This document shows, one piece after another, positions 19,541-27,552 of a DNA stretch of 64,000 nucleotides. Both the position numbers and the translations under genes were made by a program. The stretch covers positions 4,340,001 to 4,404,000 of the forward strand of contig OZ220717.1 of assembly GCA_965116625.1 (NCBI GenBank), written 5' to 3'. The notes beneath the pieces were generated by a model. The model ran no database searches and was not told the origin of the DNA. It saw nothing but the letters and a program-made list of their open reading frames with translations. Origin of the DNA: VXNE01 sp965116625 (GTDB taxonomy: Bacteria; Pseudomonadota; Gammaproteobacteria; Pseudomonadales; Azotimanducaceae). Position 1 is the first letter of the stretch, and the number at the start of each line of letters is the position of its first letter.

Positions 19541-20269
19541 ATGACTTCAAGAATCTCGAACATCATCCGGCGCGCCCTGGTGGTCCTGAGCGCCGTACTC
19601 CTTTCCACCAACGCCGACCGAACTCCCGGCAAGGCCCCGGTTTCGTTACCGTCCAACACTGCCCATGCTGCCGACGGCGGGGATGGCGATGGCGACGGCG
19701 ACGGCGACGGCGATGGCGATGGCGATGGCGATGGTGATGGTGATGGGGACGGCGATGGCGATGGCGATGGCGATGGCGATGGTGATGGGGACGGCGATGG
19801 CGACGGCGACGGCGATGGCGATGGCGATGGCGATGGTGATGGGGACGGCGACGGGGACGGCGACGGCGATGGCGATGGCGACGGCGATGGCGATGGCGAT
19901 GGTGATGGGGACGGCGATGGGGACGGCGACGGCGACGGCGATGGCGATGGCGATGGCGATGGGGATGGGGACGGCGACGGCGACGGCGATGGCGATGGCG
20001 ATGGGGATGGGGACGGCGACGGCGACGGCGATGGGGACGGCGATGGCGATGGGGATGGGGACGGCGACGGCGACGGCGATGGCGATGGCGATGGGGATGG
20101 GGACGGCGACGGCGACGGCGATGGGGACGGCGACGGGGACGGCGACGGGGATGGGGATGGCGACGAAGATGCCGATCCGGCAGAAGACGCGGACCAGCGC
20201 TCTTTCATGCACCTCCTGTACCGTATTTGGCCCTTGATCCGACCGGAAAACGGTACGAATTCCGAATGA
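19541..20269 (+). CDS. secreted poly-(Gly-Asp) repeat protein, candidate substrate of the coupled Asp hydroxylase
   Basis: The 242-residue protein has a Sec-type signal sequence (RRALVVLSAVLLSTNA) with possible cleavage near residue 25 or at AHA-AD near 43. It then has 81 uninterrupted Gly-Asp dipeptides (residues 47-208), and a C-terminal tail EDADPAEDADQRSF followed by HLLYRIWPLIRPENG. It would be an extremely acidic polymer with one carboxylate every second residue. All six frames are open across the repeat, but only this frame has a signal peptide, only synonymous variation (GGN GAY) and an ATGA overlap with the downstream aspartyl/asparaginyl beta-hydroxylase. I recognise no family. I infer that the Asp residues are hydroxylated before export, giving a metal-binding (Ca or Fe) secreted polymer; this is untested. 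Confidence 0.75.
   Translation: MTSRISNIIRRALVVLSAVLLSTNADRTPGKAPVSLPSNTAHAADGGDGDGDGDGDGDGDGDGDGDGDGDGDGDGDGDGDGDGDGDGDGDGDGDGDGDGDGDGDGDGDGDGDGDGDGDGDGDGDGDGDGDGDGDGDGDGDGDGDGDGDGDGDGDGDGDGDGDGDGDGDGDGDGDGDGDGDGDGDGDGDGDGDGDGDGDGDGDGDGDGDEDADPAEDADQRSFMHLLYRIWPLIRPENGTNSE
19679..20164 (+). repeat. 486-bp hexanucleotide array encoding (Gly-Asp)81
   Basis: The array consists of 81 GGN-GAY hexamers without interruption. Variation is confined to the third positions of the Gly-Asp frame (GGC, GGT, GGG; GAT, GAC), with higher-order blocks such as three GGCGAT followed by GGTGAT and GGGGAC. This pattern indicates block duplication plus selection on the encoded protein. Copy number may be compressed or miscalled in short-read assembly. 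Confidence 0.97.
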
Positions 20270-20994
20270 AGAATCTGGCCCACCCCGTGTCGAACTTCAC
20301 GAGAGTCCGGGAAGGAGTCGACGTAACGGCATTGCTCAAGGAAGTTGAGGCCGCGCCCCAAATGTGGTTGTCCGACACCAGCCGACAACGCAAGGTCCGG
20401 TGTCAGCGACATACTCGGAACATATTCCTCCGTGTCGCGCAAAAGCCACTGCCCCCAGGCGCGAAGAACGCAAACAACATCCACGGGAGCGTCTACGCGC
20501 GAAACGCTCGACGTTTTCCCAACGCATTGGAATTCCTGCGCCGAGTGGCAGTATCGGAATGTGCAACTCTCGGACGTGCGACCCTCGTCGCGCTACCGGC
20601 GGAGAAATGCGTGTATCCCCACCGGGATGCGGGCGACTACTATCGTGTTCGCGACCGCTACCACCTCGTGCTGCGGAGTCCCCTGGGAAGCTTCCTACGG
20701 GCGGGGGATCAAACAGTCCTCATGCGTGAGGGAGAACTCTGGGTGTTCAACAACAAGATCCGTCACACCGCCTGGAATCCGGCCCGAGTGCCTCGCATAC
20801 ACCTGATCTTCGACCTCCTCCCCAGGCCCGGAGGTGGCTACTACGTCGACCTGCAGCAAAGCGTCGCCGCCGAAACGGGCCCCAGGACCTTCACTGCGGC
20901 CGCCAACGCGTGGGCGGCAGAGTCTATCCGCACAGCGTTGTCGTACGCCTCCGTTCGCAGGGCACCGAGAACGCGTCCCGGCTTCGATACGTAG
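20266..20994 (+). CDS. aspartyl/asparaginyl beta-hydroxylase family oxygenase
   Basis: The 242-residue protein is an Fe(II)/2-oxoglutarate enzyme of the Asp/Asn beta-hydroxylase (Asp_Arg_Hydrox) family. His119-x-Asp121 (YPHRDAGDYY), distal His167 (NKIRHTAWN) and Arg177 in RVPRIHLIFD for 2-oxoglutarate are all present, as is the GELWVFNN strand. It has no signal peptide, so it acts in the cytosol before export of its partner. The ATG at 20266 overlaps the stop of the Gly-Asp gene (ATGA); an upstream TTG at 20227 is open but less likely. The last ~50 residues are encoded opposite the 3' end of the convergent toroid gene and look like a non-conserved tail. The substrate is inferred from coupling to be Asp in the Gly-Asp repeat; family relatives also include lipid A hydroxylases. 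Confidence 0.88.
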   Translation: MKNLAHPVSNFTRVREGVDVTALLKEVEAAPQMWLSDTSRQRKVRCQRHTRNIFLRVAQKPLPPGAKNANNIHGSVYARNARRFPNALEFLRRVAVSECATLGRATLVALPAEKCVYPHRDAGDYYRVRDRYHLVLRSPLGSFLRAGDQTVLMREGELWVFNNKIRHTAWNPARVPRIHLIFDLLPRPGGGYYVDLQQSVAAETGPRTFTAAANAWAAESIRTALSYASVRRAPRTRPGFDT

Positions 20995-22421
20995 TAGGTG
21001 TCAAGCGGACACCGAAACTGCAATTGACGCAGCGACCGGAGTCCTCGGACGATCACTCTTTCGTAGGCGGCAGCGCGAGCGGAATCGCCAAGCGAGCGAG
21101 CCAGACTGAGGGCGTCTGCAAGCCCCTCCAGGTATGCTCCTGTGGAAGCCGCATGCGGGGGCCCAAACTCCGGGTGTTTCGGGTCGTAGAAGCGGCCCTG
21201 CAAGTCCAGCGGAAGATCGTCCCATTGCTGCATCGGCAGAAGCCAGTCGTTCATCTCTAGCACGAAGTCCGCAAATTCCCGTTTCCGCGTCTGCGCGAAC
21301 ATCGACACGTTGGCCTGGGTATGCCAGGGCACGAAGGCCGGATTTCGGTCGCGGCGGTGTCGTTCGCGACAGCACTTGAACGCCTGGGTGTAGCGTCGTA
21401 ACGACGGTGCGAAGGGCGCCCCTTGACGCATCGCCTCCGCCCAGAACAGGAGCGCCTCGCCCGAATAGAAGTTCCAGTTCTCCCCATCACGTTCCGCCGG
21501 GAAGAAGAAGGTCCGAAAGCCATGCTCGGGGTGGACCAGCGAATTCACGCCAGCCGCAAGCATGTTCAGTTCATCCGGAAACTCATCGCGGGCGGGGCTC
21601 TCGAGGATCGCCAGGCCCGCGAGCGCGGCTGCCCCGAGCTTCGCTCCCGTGCTTTCGACAATGACCCCTCGACCATCGCCAAGAGGCTGGAAGTACCTGG
21701 CAAGGTTGTACCGCAAGTTCCGCACTGCGGCGGCGCGAATCTCGGCGCTGTTCCGCAAGTCACCCAGGCGTGCGAGCGCCAGGGTCGCCAGGAAGCGCCG
21801 TATGGCATTGTCGGCCGGAGACTCCTCCCCGCGGCTAGGCCAGTACTTGTAGGGCATCTCTCCCCTCTCGCCCACGTTGGCGAGCATCCAGCCGCCGATT
21901 CCGTCGGCCAACGAGGCCGCGAGTTCCTCCGCGCCCCCGCACGGGACCGGGACCAGCATCGATCCGCGGAACAGTTCCACGGGTTCACCGCCTGCCGGAA
22001 TCAGGAACTGCCTTGCAGAAAACGCGCGCACGGTCCCAGACCGTTCGAAGTCACTGCGCTTGATGGCGTTGCGTTCCAGGAACCGATCGAGGACGCGGCT
22101 GAAGCGCCGGTTCGAGGCTATCATCTGCGTCGGTGCGGTCCACTCGGTCGTTCGACCATGCCTCAGCTCGATTCCGAGAATCCCTCGAGCACGGTGAATG
22201 AAGGTCTCGTTGAATCCGTCCAGGGGAACGGCTCGAAAGTCGTCTGTGAGACATACCTCGACGACTTCGCCGCGCAGCGCTCCAACGCGTTTCGCCAAAC
22301 CATGTATCGGAGCGTCACGCAACCAGCCACGCTTGCGCGCCCTGCCGTTTCGCCGCACACAGAACCAGGCCGCGCCCACAAGGGAGCCAGCATCAGACGA
22401 CTCGGCTCGGCTTCGAATCAT
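20841..22421 (-). CDS. uncharacterised alpha-toroid-like protein beside the Gly-Asp/hydroxylase pair
   Basis: I do not recognise a named family. The 526-residue protein has an N-terminal alpha/beta part (about 40-170, containing ILGIELRHGRTTEWTAPTQM). A longer helical part follows, with repeated helix pairs suggesting an (alpha/alpha) toroid fold as in glycoside-active or cyclase-like proteins. Notable motifs are YKYWPSRGEES, NFYSGEALLFWAEAM, FVPWHTQAN and, near the end, DTYYVSKPGRVLG then AVRIDSAAHALAA. It has no signal peptide. It is the third gene of a minus-strand operon after the small anchored protein and PhyH, and overlaps the hydroxylase gene tail-to-tail by 154 bp. A role in modifying the Gly-Asp protein is only a guess from position. 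Confidence 0.6.
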   Translation of the reverse strand: MIRSRAESSDAGSLVGAAWFCVRRNGRARKRGWLRDAPIHGLAKRVGALRGEVVEVCLTDDFRAVPLDGFNETFIHRARGILGIELRHGRTTEWTAPTQMIASNRRFSRVLDRFLERNAIKRSDFERSGTVRAFSARQFLIPAGGEPVELFRGSMLVPVPCGGAEELAASLADGIGGWMLANVGERGEMPYKYWPSRGEESPADNAIRRFLATLALARLGDLRNSAEIRAAAVRNLRYNLARYFQPLGDGRGVIVESTGAKLGAAALAGLAILESPARDEFPDELNMLAAGVNSLVHPEHGFRTFFFPAERDGENWNFYSGEALLFWAEAMRQGAPFAPSLRRYTQAFKCCRERHRRDRNPAFVPWHTQANVSMFAQTRKREFADFVLEMNDWLLPMQQWDDLPLDLQGRFYDPKHPEFGPPHAASTGAYLEGLADALSLARSLGDSARAAAYERVIVRGLRSLRQLQFRCPLDTYYVSKPGRVLGALRTEAYDNAVRIDSAAHALAAAVKVLGPVSAATLCCRST

Positions 22422-22475
22422 GGTTGGAATACCAGCATCGAAACGTGCGCTTCGACCGAGACCCAGAACCTGGCG

Positions 22476-23504
22476 TCAGATCGCCCAGTCGCGCCACATG
22501 TTGTCTTCGGTGGGCGCCACGTCGTCGCGAAAGTTTCGCGTATCGATCCACCACTGGTACCGGACACCCGGGCCGAACTCCATGTCGTCGAAGTGACTGC
22601 GGTCCGCGCGCTCGTAGTCGCAGGGCACGATCACGCGCACCCGGGGAGCGCCCCCGTCCGCCGAGCGGTTGACTCCCGCCGAATGCAGGAGGCGCGGATG
22701 CCAGAAGATCACGTCCCCGGCGACACCGGTGAATTCCACCGGCGCGGTGTCGCGCAACACCGCGTCCCGGGCGAGGCGATAGGTTTCTCTCTTGTCCGTC
22801 GAAATGGCCCCACCATGCACGGTGTCCCAGTGCATGTGCAGACGACGGTGCGATCCCGGCCACACCGTGAAGCCGCCCGTGCCCGGCGGTGTCGTATCGG
22901 CGATCACCATGGCCGACAGGTGTGCCGCCGCATTGTCCGCGTGGGGACGATATCGGCCGGCAACGCCCGCGGCCGTGGGGAATATGCAGTAAATCCCGCG
23001 TACGCGTTCCGCGCGCTTCACGGGACCTCCCATGAACGCTTCCGCCAGGGCGCGCATGGCGGGATGGTTCGCGATCGCCTCGACCAGGAAGTCCTCGGTG
23101 CCGATACCCTCCCTCGAGCGCATCTTCCAGTTGCCCCCGGCCAGAAGCCCGACGCGCAGGGCATCCTCCTCGGTCCACTTCGTGTCCGGCGCATCGGTCC
23201 AGGTGCCGGGATCGTCCTGCCGGAGCAGACCACGCGGCACGTTAAGCCAGATCTGGTCGACGATCCGCCGAAACGTCTCGGGGGCGTCGATCAGGCCACG
23301 CTTCACGATGTAGCCCCGGGTCTTGAAGAAGACGGCTTCCCGGCTGTTTAGCAACCGCTCCCGCGTCGCGAAGTCTGGATCTTCGTACACCGTCGCCGGG
23401 GGCACGACGATGTCTTCCGGCACGGGTTGTGAGGCGGCGTGCCCGATGTTGTAGTCGGCCGCTCTTGGAAGCACTGGCGCGCTGGCCGGCGGTGCTGCTG
23501 TCAT
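22476..23504 (-). CDS. phytanoyl-CoA dioxygenase (PhyH) family oxygenase
   Basis: This 342-residue Fe(II)/2-oxoglutarate oxygenase has HxD at His188-Asp190 (YRPHADNAAAHLSAMV), distal His274 (HPRLLHSAG) and Arg in VRVIVPCDYERAD, with WPGSH and GDVIFWH strands typical of PhyH. Family members hydroxylate acyl-CoAs or natural products. Its ATG overlaps the stop of the preceding small membrane-anchored gene (ATGA), and the toroid gene follows after 54 bp, so the three form one transcription unit. It is one of three iron/2-oxoglutarate oxygenases within 8 kb. Confidence 0.9.
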   Translation of the reverse strand: MTAAPPASAPVLPRAADYNIGHAASQPVPEDIVVPPATVYEDPDFATRERLLNSREAVFFKTRGYIVKRGLIDAPETFRRIVDQIWLNVPRGLLRQDDPGTWTDAPDTKWTEEDALRVGLLAGGNWKMRSREGIGTEDFLVEAIANHPAMRALAEAFMGGPVKRAERVRGIYCIFPTAAGVAGRYRPHADNAAAHLSAMVIADTTPPGTGGFTVWPGSHRRLHMHWDTVHGGAISTDKRETYRLARDAVLRDTAPVEFTGVAGDVIFWHPRLLHSAGVNRSADGGAPRVRVIVPCDYERADRSHFDDMEFGPGVRYQWWIDTRNFRDDVAPTEDNMWRDWAI

Positions 23505-23941
23505 CGCGGGTCCAGCCGGAACAGGGCGTATCCGGAACGCATGCCGCGACCGCCCATGATCTTCTCGCGCTCCCGGGGATCGGTGATCCGCACGGCCCGG
23601 CGCTCATAGAGCTCGTCGCCAATCTTCAGCCGGACCTGGTTGTCCCGGGCAACGTGCTTCGGCCAGACCTTCGTATCGCACGCGAGACAGCCGACGTACA
23701 GGATGCCGCCGTCCGCCCAGGCGCTGACCGTGATGGAATGCGGGACCAGGTACCACGTGTGTGTTTCCAGCCAGGCCTGGGTGCGCCCTTCAAGGAATGA
23801 CCAGTCCGTGTCCTGCACCGGCGCAAGGTCGCCGCTCAGGCCCATACCCGGCCGGCGCTCGACCGGATCCACGGGGACGAGAATCAACCCGACATAGATC
23901 ACGACGACGATCGCCACCACAATCAGCACGATGCGTTTCAT
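23501..23941 (-). CDS. small membrane-anchored protein, possibly a flavin-binding split-barrel fold
   Basis: This protein has 146 residues. An N-terminal anchor (MKRIVLIVVAIVVVIYVGLI) is followed by a soluble domain with WYLVPHSITVSAWADGGILYVGC and VWPKHVARDNQVRLKIGDEL. The strand order is reminiscent of PNPOx/nitroreductase-like split barrels, but I cannot confirm it. The ATG at 23941 is preceded by AGGGGGAT, supporting it over the upstream extension of the frame. The gene is the first of the operon with PhyH and the toroid protein and is divergent from the lipase-maturation-factor fusion. Confidence 0.6.
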   Translation of the reverse strand: MKRIVLIVVAIVVVIYVGLILVPVDPVERRPGMGLSGDLAPVQDTDWSFLEGRTQAWLETHTWYLVPHSITVSAWADGGILYVGCLACDTKVWPKHVARDNQVRLKIGDELYERRAVRITDPREREKIMGGRGMRSGYALFRLDPR

Positions 23942-24054
23942 TCGATCCCCCTGCGGTGCCATCGAAGCCCGCCATTCCTGCGTCCGATTGCAGGATACCC
24001 GACCAGGCTCCGCCGCACATGGCCGCCAATTCGCCCGCGGGCTATGATCCCCCG

Positions 24055-25827
24055 ATGAAGCCACGGCTCGTCTACGACGGCGACTGCGCATTCTGCCGAT
24101 ACACCGTCGGGTACGCGGCGTCGGTCACTTCCGATGCCGTCGAATATCGGCCCTACCAGGAGGTGATGGCCGATCATCCCGGCGTCAGCGAAGCCGAGTT
24201 CGCCGCCGGCATCCAACTCTTTGCCGGCGGTGAGCGCCACGAGCGGGCCGCCGCGGCTTTCCGGACCCTCGCCATCGGCGGCCTCACTCTCTGGGACCGC
24301 CTCTACAGGCGTCTTCCCGGTTTCGCCTCCGTTTCCGAGGCCGTCTACGGCTGGATCGCTCGGCACCGGGGAGCGTGCCTCGCATTCGCACGGCCACTGT
24401 TCGGACGCCAACTGCGCCGAGCCGAGTTCAACGTCACGGCCGATCTCGTCATCCGGGGCATCGCGCTCTGCGGTCTCTTCGCTTTTGTCTCCCTCTGGTG
24501 GCAGATTGACGGGCTGGCCGGACCCCGGGGGATACTCCCGGCGGCGGAATTTCTCGACGTGGTCGCCCACCGCTACGGCACGGAACGGCTCTGGCTCCTG
24601 CCCACGGTGTTCTGGCTCGATGCCTCGCCCGCGGCCCTGCACGCGGCATGCGCACTTGGCACGCTCGCGACGCTGACGGCCCTTCTTGGCCGCTGGCGCT
24701 GCATCTCTTCGCTGATCGCCTACGCGTGCTACCTCTCGCTGCTTGCCGCCGGCCAGGTGTTCCTCGCCTACCAGTGGGACATTCTCCTGATCGAGTGTTT
24801 CGTCATCGCCGCGGTACTTTCACGTGCTCCCGGATTCGGCGTGTGGCTCGCGCGGCTCGCCCTGTTCCGGTTCATGTTCCTGTCGGGCTTCGTCAAGCTG
24901 GCGAGCGGCGATCCCACCTGGGCCGACGGCTCCGCCCTCGCCTTCCACTTCGAGACCCAACCCTTGCCGACGGTGCTCGCGTGGTATGCCCACCATCTGC
25001 CGGCGGCGTTTCACGAGTGGTCCGTGTGGCTGACTTTCGTCATCGAGCTCGCGCTGCCCTTCCTCATCTTCTTTCCGCGCAATCCGCGGCTTGTCGCGGC
25101 CGGCGGTTTCGTGCTCCTCGAATTGCTGATCTTCGCCACCGGGAACTACAACTTCTTCAACCTCCTCACCATCGTGCTGTGCGTTGCATTGCTCGACGAC
25201 CGGTGGACCAGACCCGTCGTTCGCGGCGTCGCGGCGACTCCGGGACGCAAGGTTTCCAAGACACTTGCTACCTGCATCATGGCGCTCGGCGTCCTGGTCA
25301 CTTTCCACAACGTGTTTCGGCTTCCCGCGCCAATGGCAGCCCTGACCGAAGCGACCGCGCCGCTGCGGCTCGCGAACCCGTACGGGCTTTTCGCCGTCAT
25401 GACGACGCACCGGGACGAACTCGTCGTCGAAGGGTCCATGGACGGTCACAACTGGTCGCCCTATGTCTTTGGGTTCAAACCGGACGATGTCGCGGCCCCG
25501 CCCCGCTGGGCAACGCCGCATCAGCCGCGTCTCGACTGGCAGATGTGGTTCGCCGCCCTGACGAGGCCGGAGGGCGCGCCCTGGATATACGACTTCGCGT
25601 TCGCGCTGCTCGAGGCGCGCCCGGATGTGCTGAAGCTCGTTGCCGACCCCTTCGACGGCGAGCCCCCGAAGTTCGTTCGGATCGTGCGTCACCGCTACCG
25701 ATTCTCCACGCCGGCGGAAAAGTCCTCGACGGGCGTCTGGTGGGTGCGGGGCGACGCGACGACCTGGCTGCCGCCCACGCAACTGCGGCGTCCGAAGATC
25801 ACGCACGAACCCCTGACGCTGGATTGA
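24055..25827 (+). CDS. DCC thiol-disulfide oxidoreductase domain fused to lipase maturation factor-like membrane protein
   Basis: The protein has 590 residues. Residues 1-120 form a DCC/DUF393 domain starting RLVYDGDCAFC, with the CxxC thiols at 11 and 14. From about 130 a polytopic region follows with the lipase maturation factor pattern: LWWQIDGLAGPRGILPA, FVKLASGDPTWADGSALAFH, and the later soluble part with ATPHQPRLDWQMWFAAL. In animals LMF assists folding of secreted lipases in the ER; bacterial members sit in the inner membrane with unproven roles. Fusion to a thiol-redox domain suggests disulfide-linked folding. ATG 24019 is an alternative start in the same frame. Confidence 0.82.
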   Translation: MKPRLVYDGDCAFCRYTVGYAASVTSDAVEYRPYQEVMADHPGVSEAEFAAGIQLFAGGERHERAAAAFRTLAIGGLTLWDRLYRRLPGFASVSEAVYGWIARHRGACLAFARPLFGRQLRRAEFNVTADLVIRGIALCGLFAFVSLWWQIDGLAGPRGILPAAEFLDVVAHRYGTERLWLLPTVFWLDASPAALHAACALGTLATLTALLGRWRCISSLIAYACYLSLLAAGQVFLAYQWDILLIECFVIAAVLSRAPGFGVWLARLALFRFMFLSGFVKLASGDPTWADGSALAFHFETQPLPTVLAWYAHHLPAAFHEWSVWLTFVIELALPFLIFFPRNPRLVAAGGFVLLELLIFATGNYNFFNLLTIVLCVALLDDRWTRPVVRGVAATPGRKVSKTLATCIMALGVLVTFHNVFRLPAPMAALTEATAPLRLANPYGLFAVMTTHRDELVVEGSMDGHNWSPYVFGFKPDDVAAPPRWATPHQPRLDWQMWFAALTRPEGAPWIYDFAFALLEARPDVLKLVADPFDGEPPKFVRIVRHRYRFSTPAEKSSTGVWWVRGDATTWLPPTQLRRPKITHEPLTLD

Positions 25828-25887
25828 TCGGCGCGACAACCGCCATACTTCGCCTCGATTGACGCTTCGTAACGGACGGGTTGCCCC

Positions 25888-26307
25888 TTGAACTTCGACA
25901 TCCGGGCCGAATGGGCCAAGCGCAGTTGGTGGATGAATCTCATCTTCCTGTTCTGCCTCTACATGACCCTCATCTACCTGCCGTACGACCTGTTCGGCAA
26001 ACCCGTGGCGGCGGACGAGGAGGTCTGGTTCGGGTTCGTGCTGCACGGCTGGTGGGCCAAGGCGACGGGGCTCCTGCACTGGCTGGTGTACGGCGCGGGG
26101 GCCTACGGATTCTGGAAGATGGCGCGCTGGATGTGGCCGTGGGCCGCGGTGTACGTGGCCCAGGTCGCGTTAAGCATGCTGGTCTGGAACCTGGTGGACG
26201 ACCGCGGTGCCGGCTGGGGCGTGGGCGCGGTGGCAATGGCGGTGTTCATGGTGCCTGCCATCGCCCTGTGGCGGGCGCGGCCTGCGTTTCAGACGGGCGT
26301 CCGATAA
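25888..26307 (+). CDS. small membrane protein of unknown function
   Basis: This 139-residue protein is rich in Trp, with about four hydrophobic segments (NLIFLFCLYMTLIYLPYDLF; WWAKATGLLHWLVYGAGAYG; YVAQVALSMLVWNL; GVGAVAMAVFMVPAIALW). I recognise no family. The start is a TTG; the frame is codirectional with the DCC-LMF fusion 60 bp upstream and the dehydrogenase 32 bp downstream, suggesting a transcription unit. Confidence 0.65.
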   Translation: MNFDIRAEWAKRSWWMNLIFLFCLYMTLIYLPYDLFGKPVAADEEVWFGFVLHGWWAKATGLLHWLVYGAGAYGFWKMARWMWPWAAVYVAQVALSMLVWNLVDDRGAGWGVGAVAMAVFMVPAIALWRARPAFQTGVR

Positions 26308-26339
26308 GGTAGAGGAGAACCACACTCGACCCGGGAAGG

Positions 26340-27350
26340 ATGTTGTCCGCCGACGCTCCCGTCAGCCATCCGCTTCTCACGGCCGCAGTCGCCGAGGCGA
26401 GCCGCGCTGAAATCGAAGCCGTATCCGAACGGACCGGCATGAAGATCGAACCGCGCGTTTTCGCCGGCACCTCGGATATCCCCGCCGCCGAGAGGGAGGG
26501 AATCGAGGTCGCATTCGCCTCGCCGGACCTCGTGCGCATGGGCGCGTTCGCTCCCTTCTTCGATCTGGTCGAGACGCTACCCGGACTGCGGTGGCTCCAC
26601 CTCGGCTTCGCCGGGATCGACAATCCCCGATTCGGGGCGCTTCTCGAGCGCGGCGTGCGGTTATCCAATTCACCCGGGGCCGCTGCCGAGCCGATCGCCC
26701 ACACCGCGATGGCGGGGCTTCTCTCACTCGCCCGGCGCCTGCCCCACTACCATTCGCTGCAGCGCGAACATCGCTGGCAGTCCCTGCCCGTCGACGAGCA
26801 CCCAGGGGACGTGAGCGGCCAGACCCTCGTGATTTTCGGTCTTGGCACCATCGGCGGCGAACTCGCGCGGCTGGCCCGCGCCTTCGGCCTGCATGTGATC
26901 GGCGTCCGCCGCAGCCCCGGAACCGAAAAGGACCACGCCGACGAGGTCGTGCATCCCGACGCCCTCGAAGCGGTCCTGCCCCGGGCCGACTGGCTTGCGG
27001 TCACCGCCAACCTGACCGGCGAGACCCGAGGCGCGATCGATGCGCACCGGCTTGCACTGCTCCCCGAGGGTGCGCACGTCATCAACGTGGCGAGAGGCCG
27101 CATCATCGATCAATCCGCGCTCATCGAAGCGCTACGATCCGGGCGGATCGCAGGTGCATTTCTCGACGTGTTCGAAGTGGAGCCGCTCCCGCCTGATTCG
27201 CCGATATGGGACATGCCCAACGTCATCGTTACGCCGCACGCATCGTGGGCTGCCCAAGGCAATTTCGAGCGCGCCCGCCTGATATTTCTCGACAACCTCG
27301 AGACCTGGCTACAGCGCCGCGAGCTCGCGACGGAAGTCCGCGAACGCTGA
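26340..27350 (+). CDS. D-isomer-specific 2-hydroxyacid dehydrogenase
   Basis: The 336-residue protein has the NAD(P)-binding Rossmann motif VIFGLGTIGGELARLARAFG and the catalytic Arg/Glu/His set typical of the family: Arg in NVARGRIID, Glu in DVFEVEPLP, His in VTPHASW. It would interconvert a 2-keto acid and a D-2-hydroxy acid. The N-terminal substrate domain has LHLGFAGIDNP. The precise substrate cannot be inferred. GGGAAGG lies directly before the ATG. Confidence 0.92.
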   Translation: MLSADAPVSHPLLTAAVAEASRAEIEAVSERTGMKIEPRVFAGTSDIPAAEREGIEVAFASPDLVRMGAFAPFFDLVETLPGLRWLHLGFAGIDNPRFGALLERGVRLSNSPGAAAEPIAHTAMAGLLSLARRLPHYHSLQREHRWQSLPVDEHPGDVSGQTLVIFGLGTIGGELARLARAFGLHVIGVRRSPGTEKDHADEVVHPDALEAVLPRADWLAVTANLTGETRGAIDAHRLALLPEGAHVINVARGRIIDQSALIEALRSGRIAGAFLDVFEVEPLPPDSPIWDMPNVIVTPHASWAAQGNFERARLIFLDNLETWLQRRELATEVRER

Positions 27351-27405
27351 ACCGATCACCAGGCCTCCCCTGCACAAGGCCGGGCGCCGCGGGCCGGGCG
27401 CCGCG

Positions 27406-27435
27406 TTGACCCTCGGAAGAGCGGTCAGTTAACAT
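27406..27435 (+). promoter_or_regulatory. sigma70-like promoter of the acetoacetate decarboxylase-like gene
   Basis: TTGACC (27406-27411) and TAACAT (27430-27435) are separated by 18 bp, about 118 bp before the start of the downstream gene. Just upstream is a direct 14-bp repeat of GGCCGGGCGCCGCG. Confidence 0.5.
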
Positions 27436-27552
27436 CATCGGAGCCATGGGCCGATCGGGGGATGCGAATAGCGCCACGATGGCATTGGAGAGGTCCGACG
27501 GATCGGTCGTGTCGGACTGAAGCAGAACAGATGTAGAGAGGACTAATTGCGC

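Noticed and set aside
19329..19544. 71-residue frame ending in ATGA with the Gly-Asp gene start
   Set aside because: TTG start, no ribosome-binding site and no resemblance to any family; the overlap is probably chance.
19679..20164. CRISPR-like or satellite non-coding array
   Set aside because: There are no spacers, and the 6-bp periodicity matches a coding dipeptide with only silent variation.
19321..20484. Antisense frame encoding a long Ser-Pro repeat protein, and a + frame with Met-Ala/Thr repeats over the same array
   Set aside because: They are shadows of the GGN-GAY array. They lack signal peptides and coupling, and their variation would be non-synonymous.
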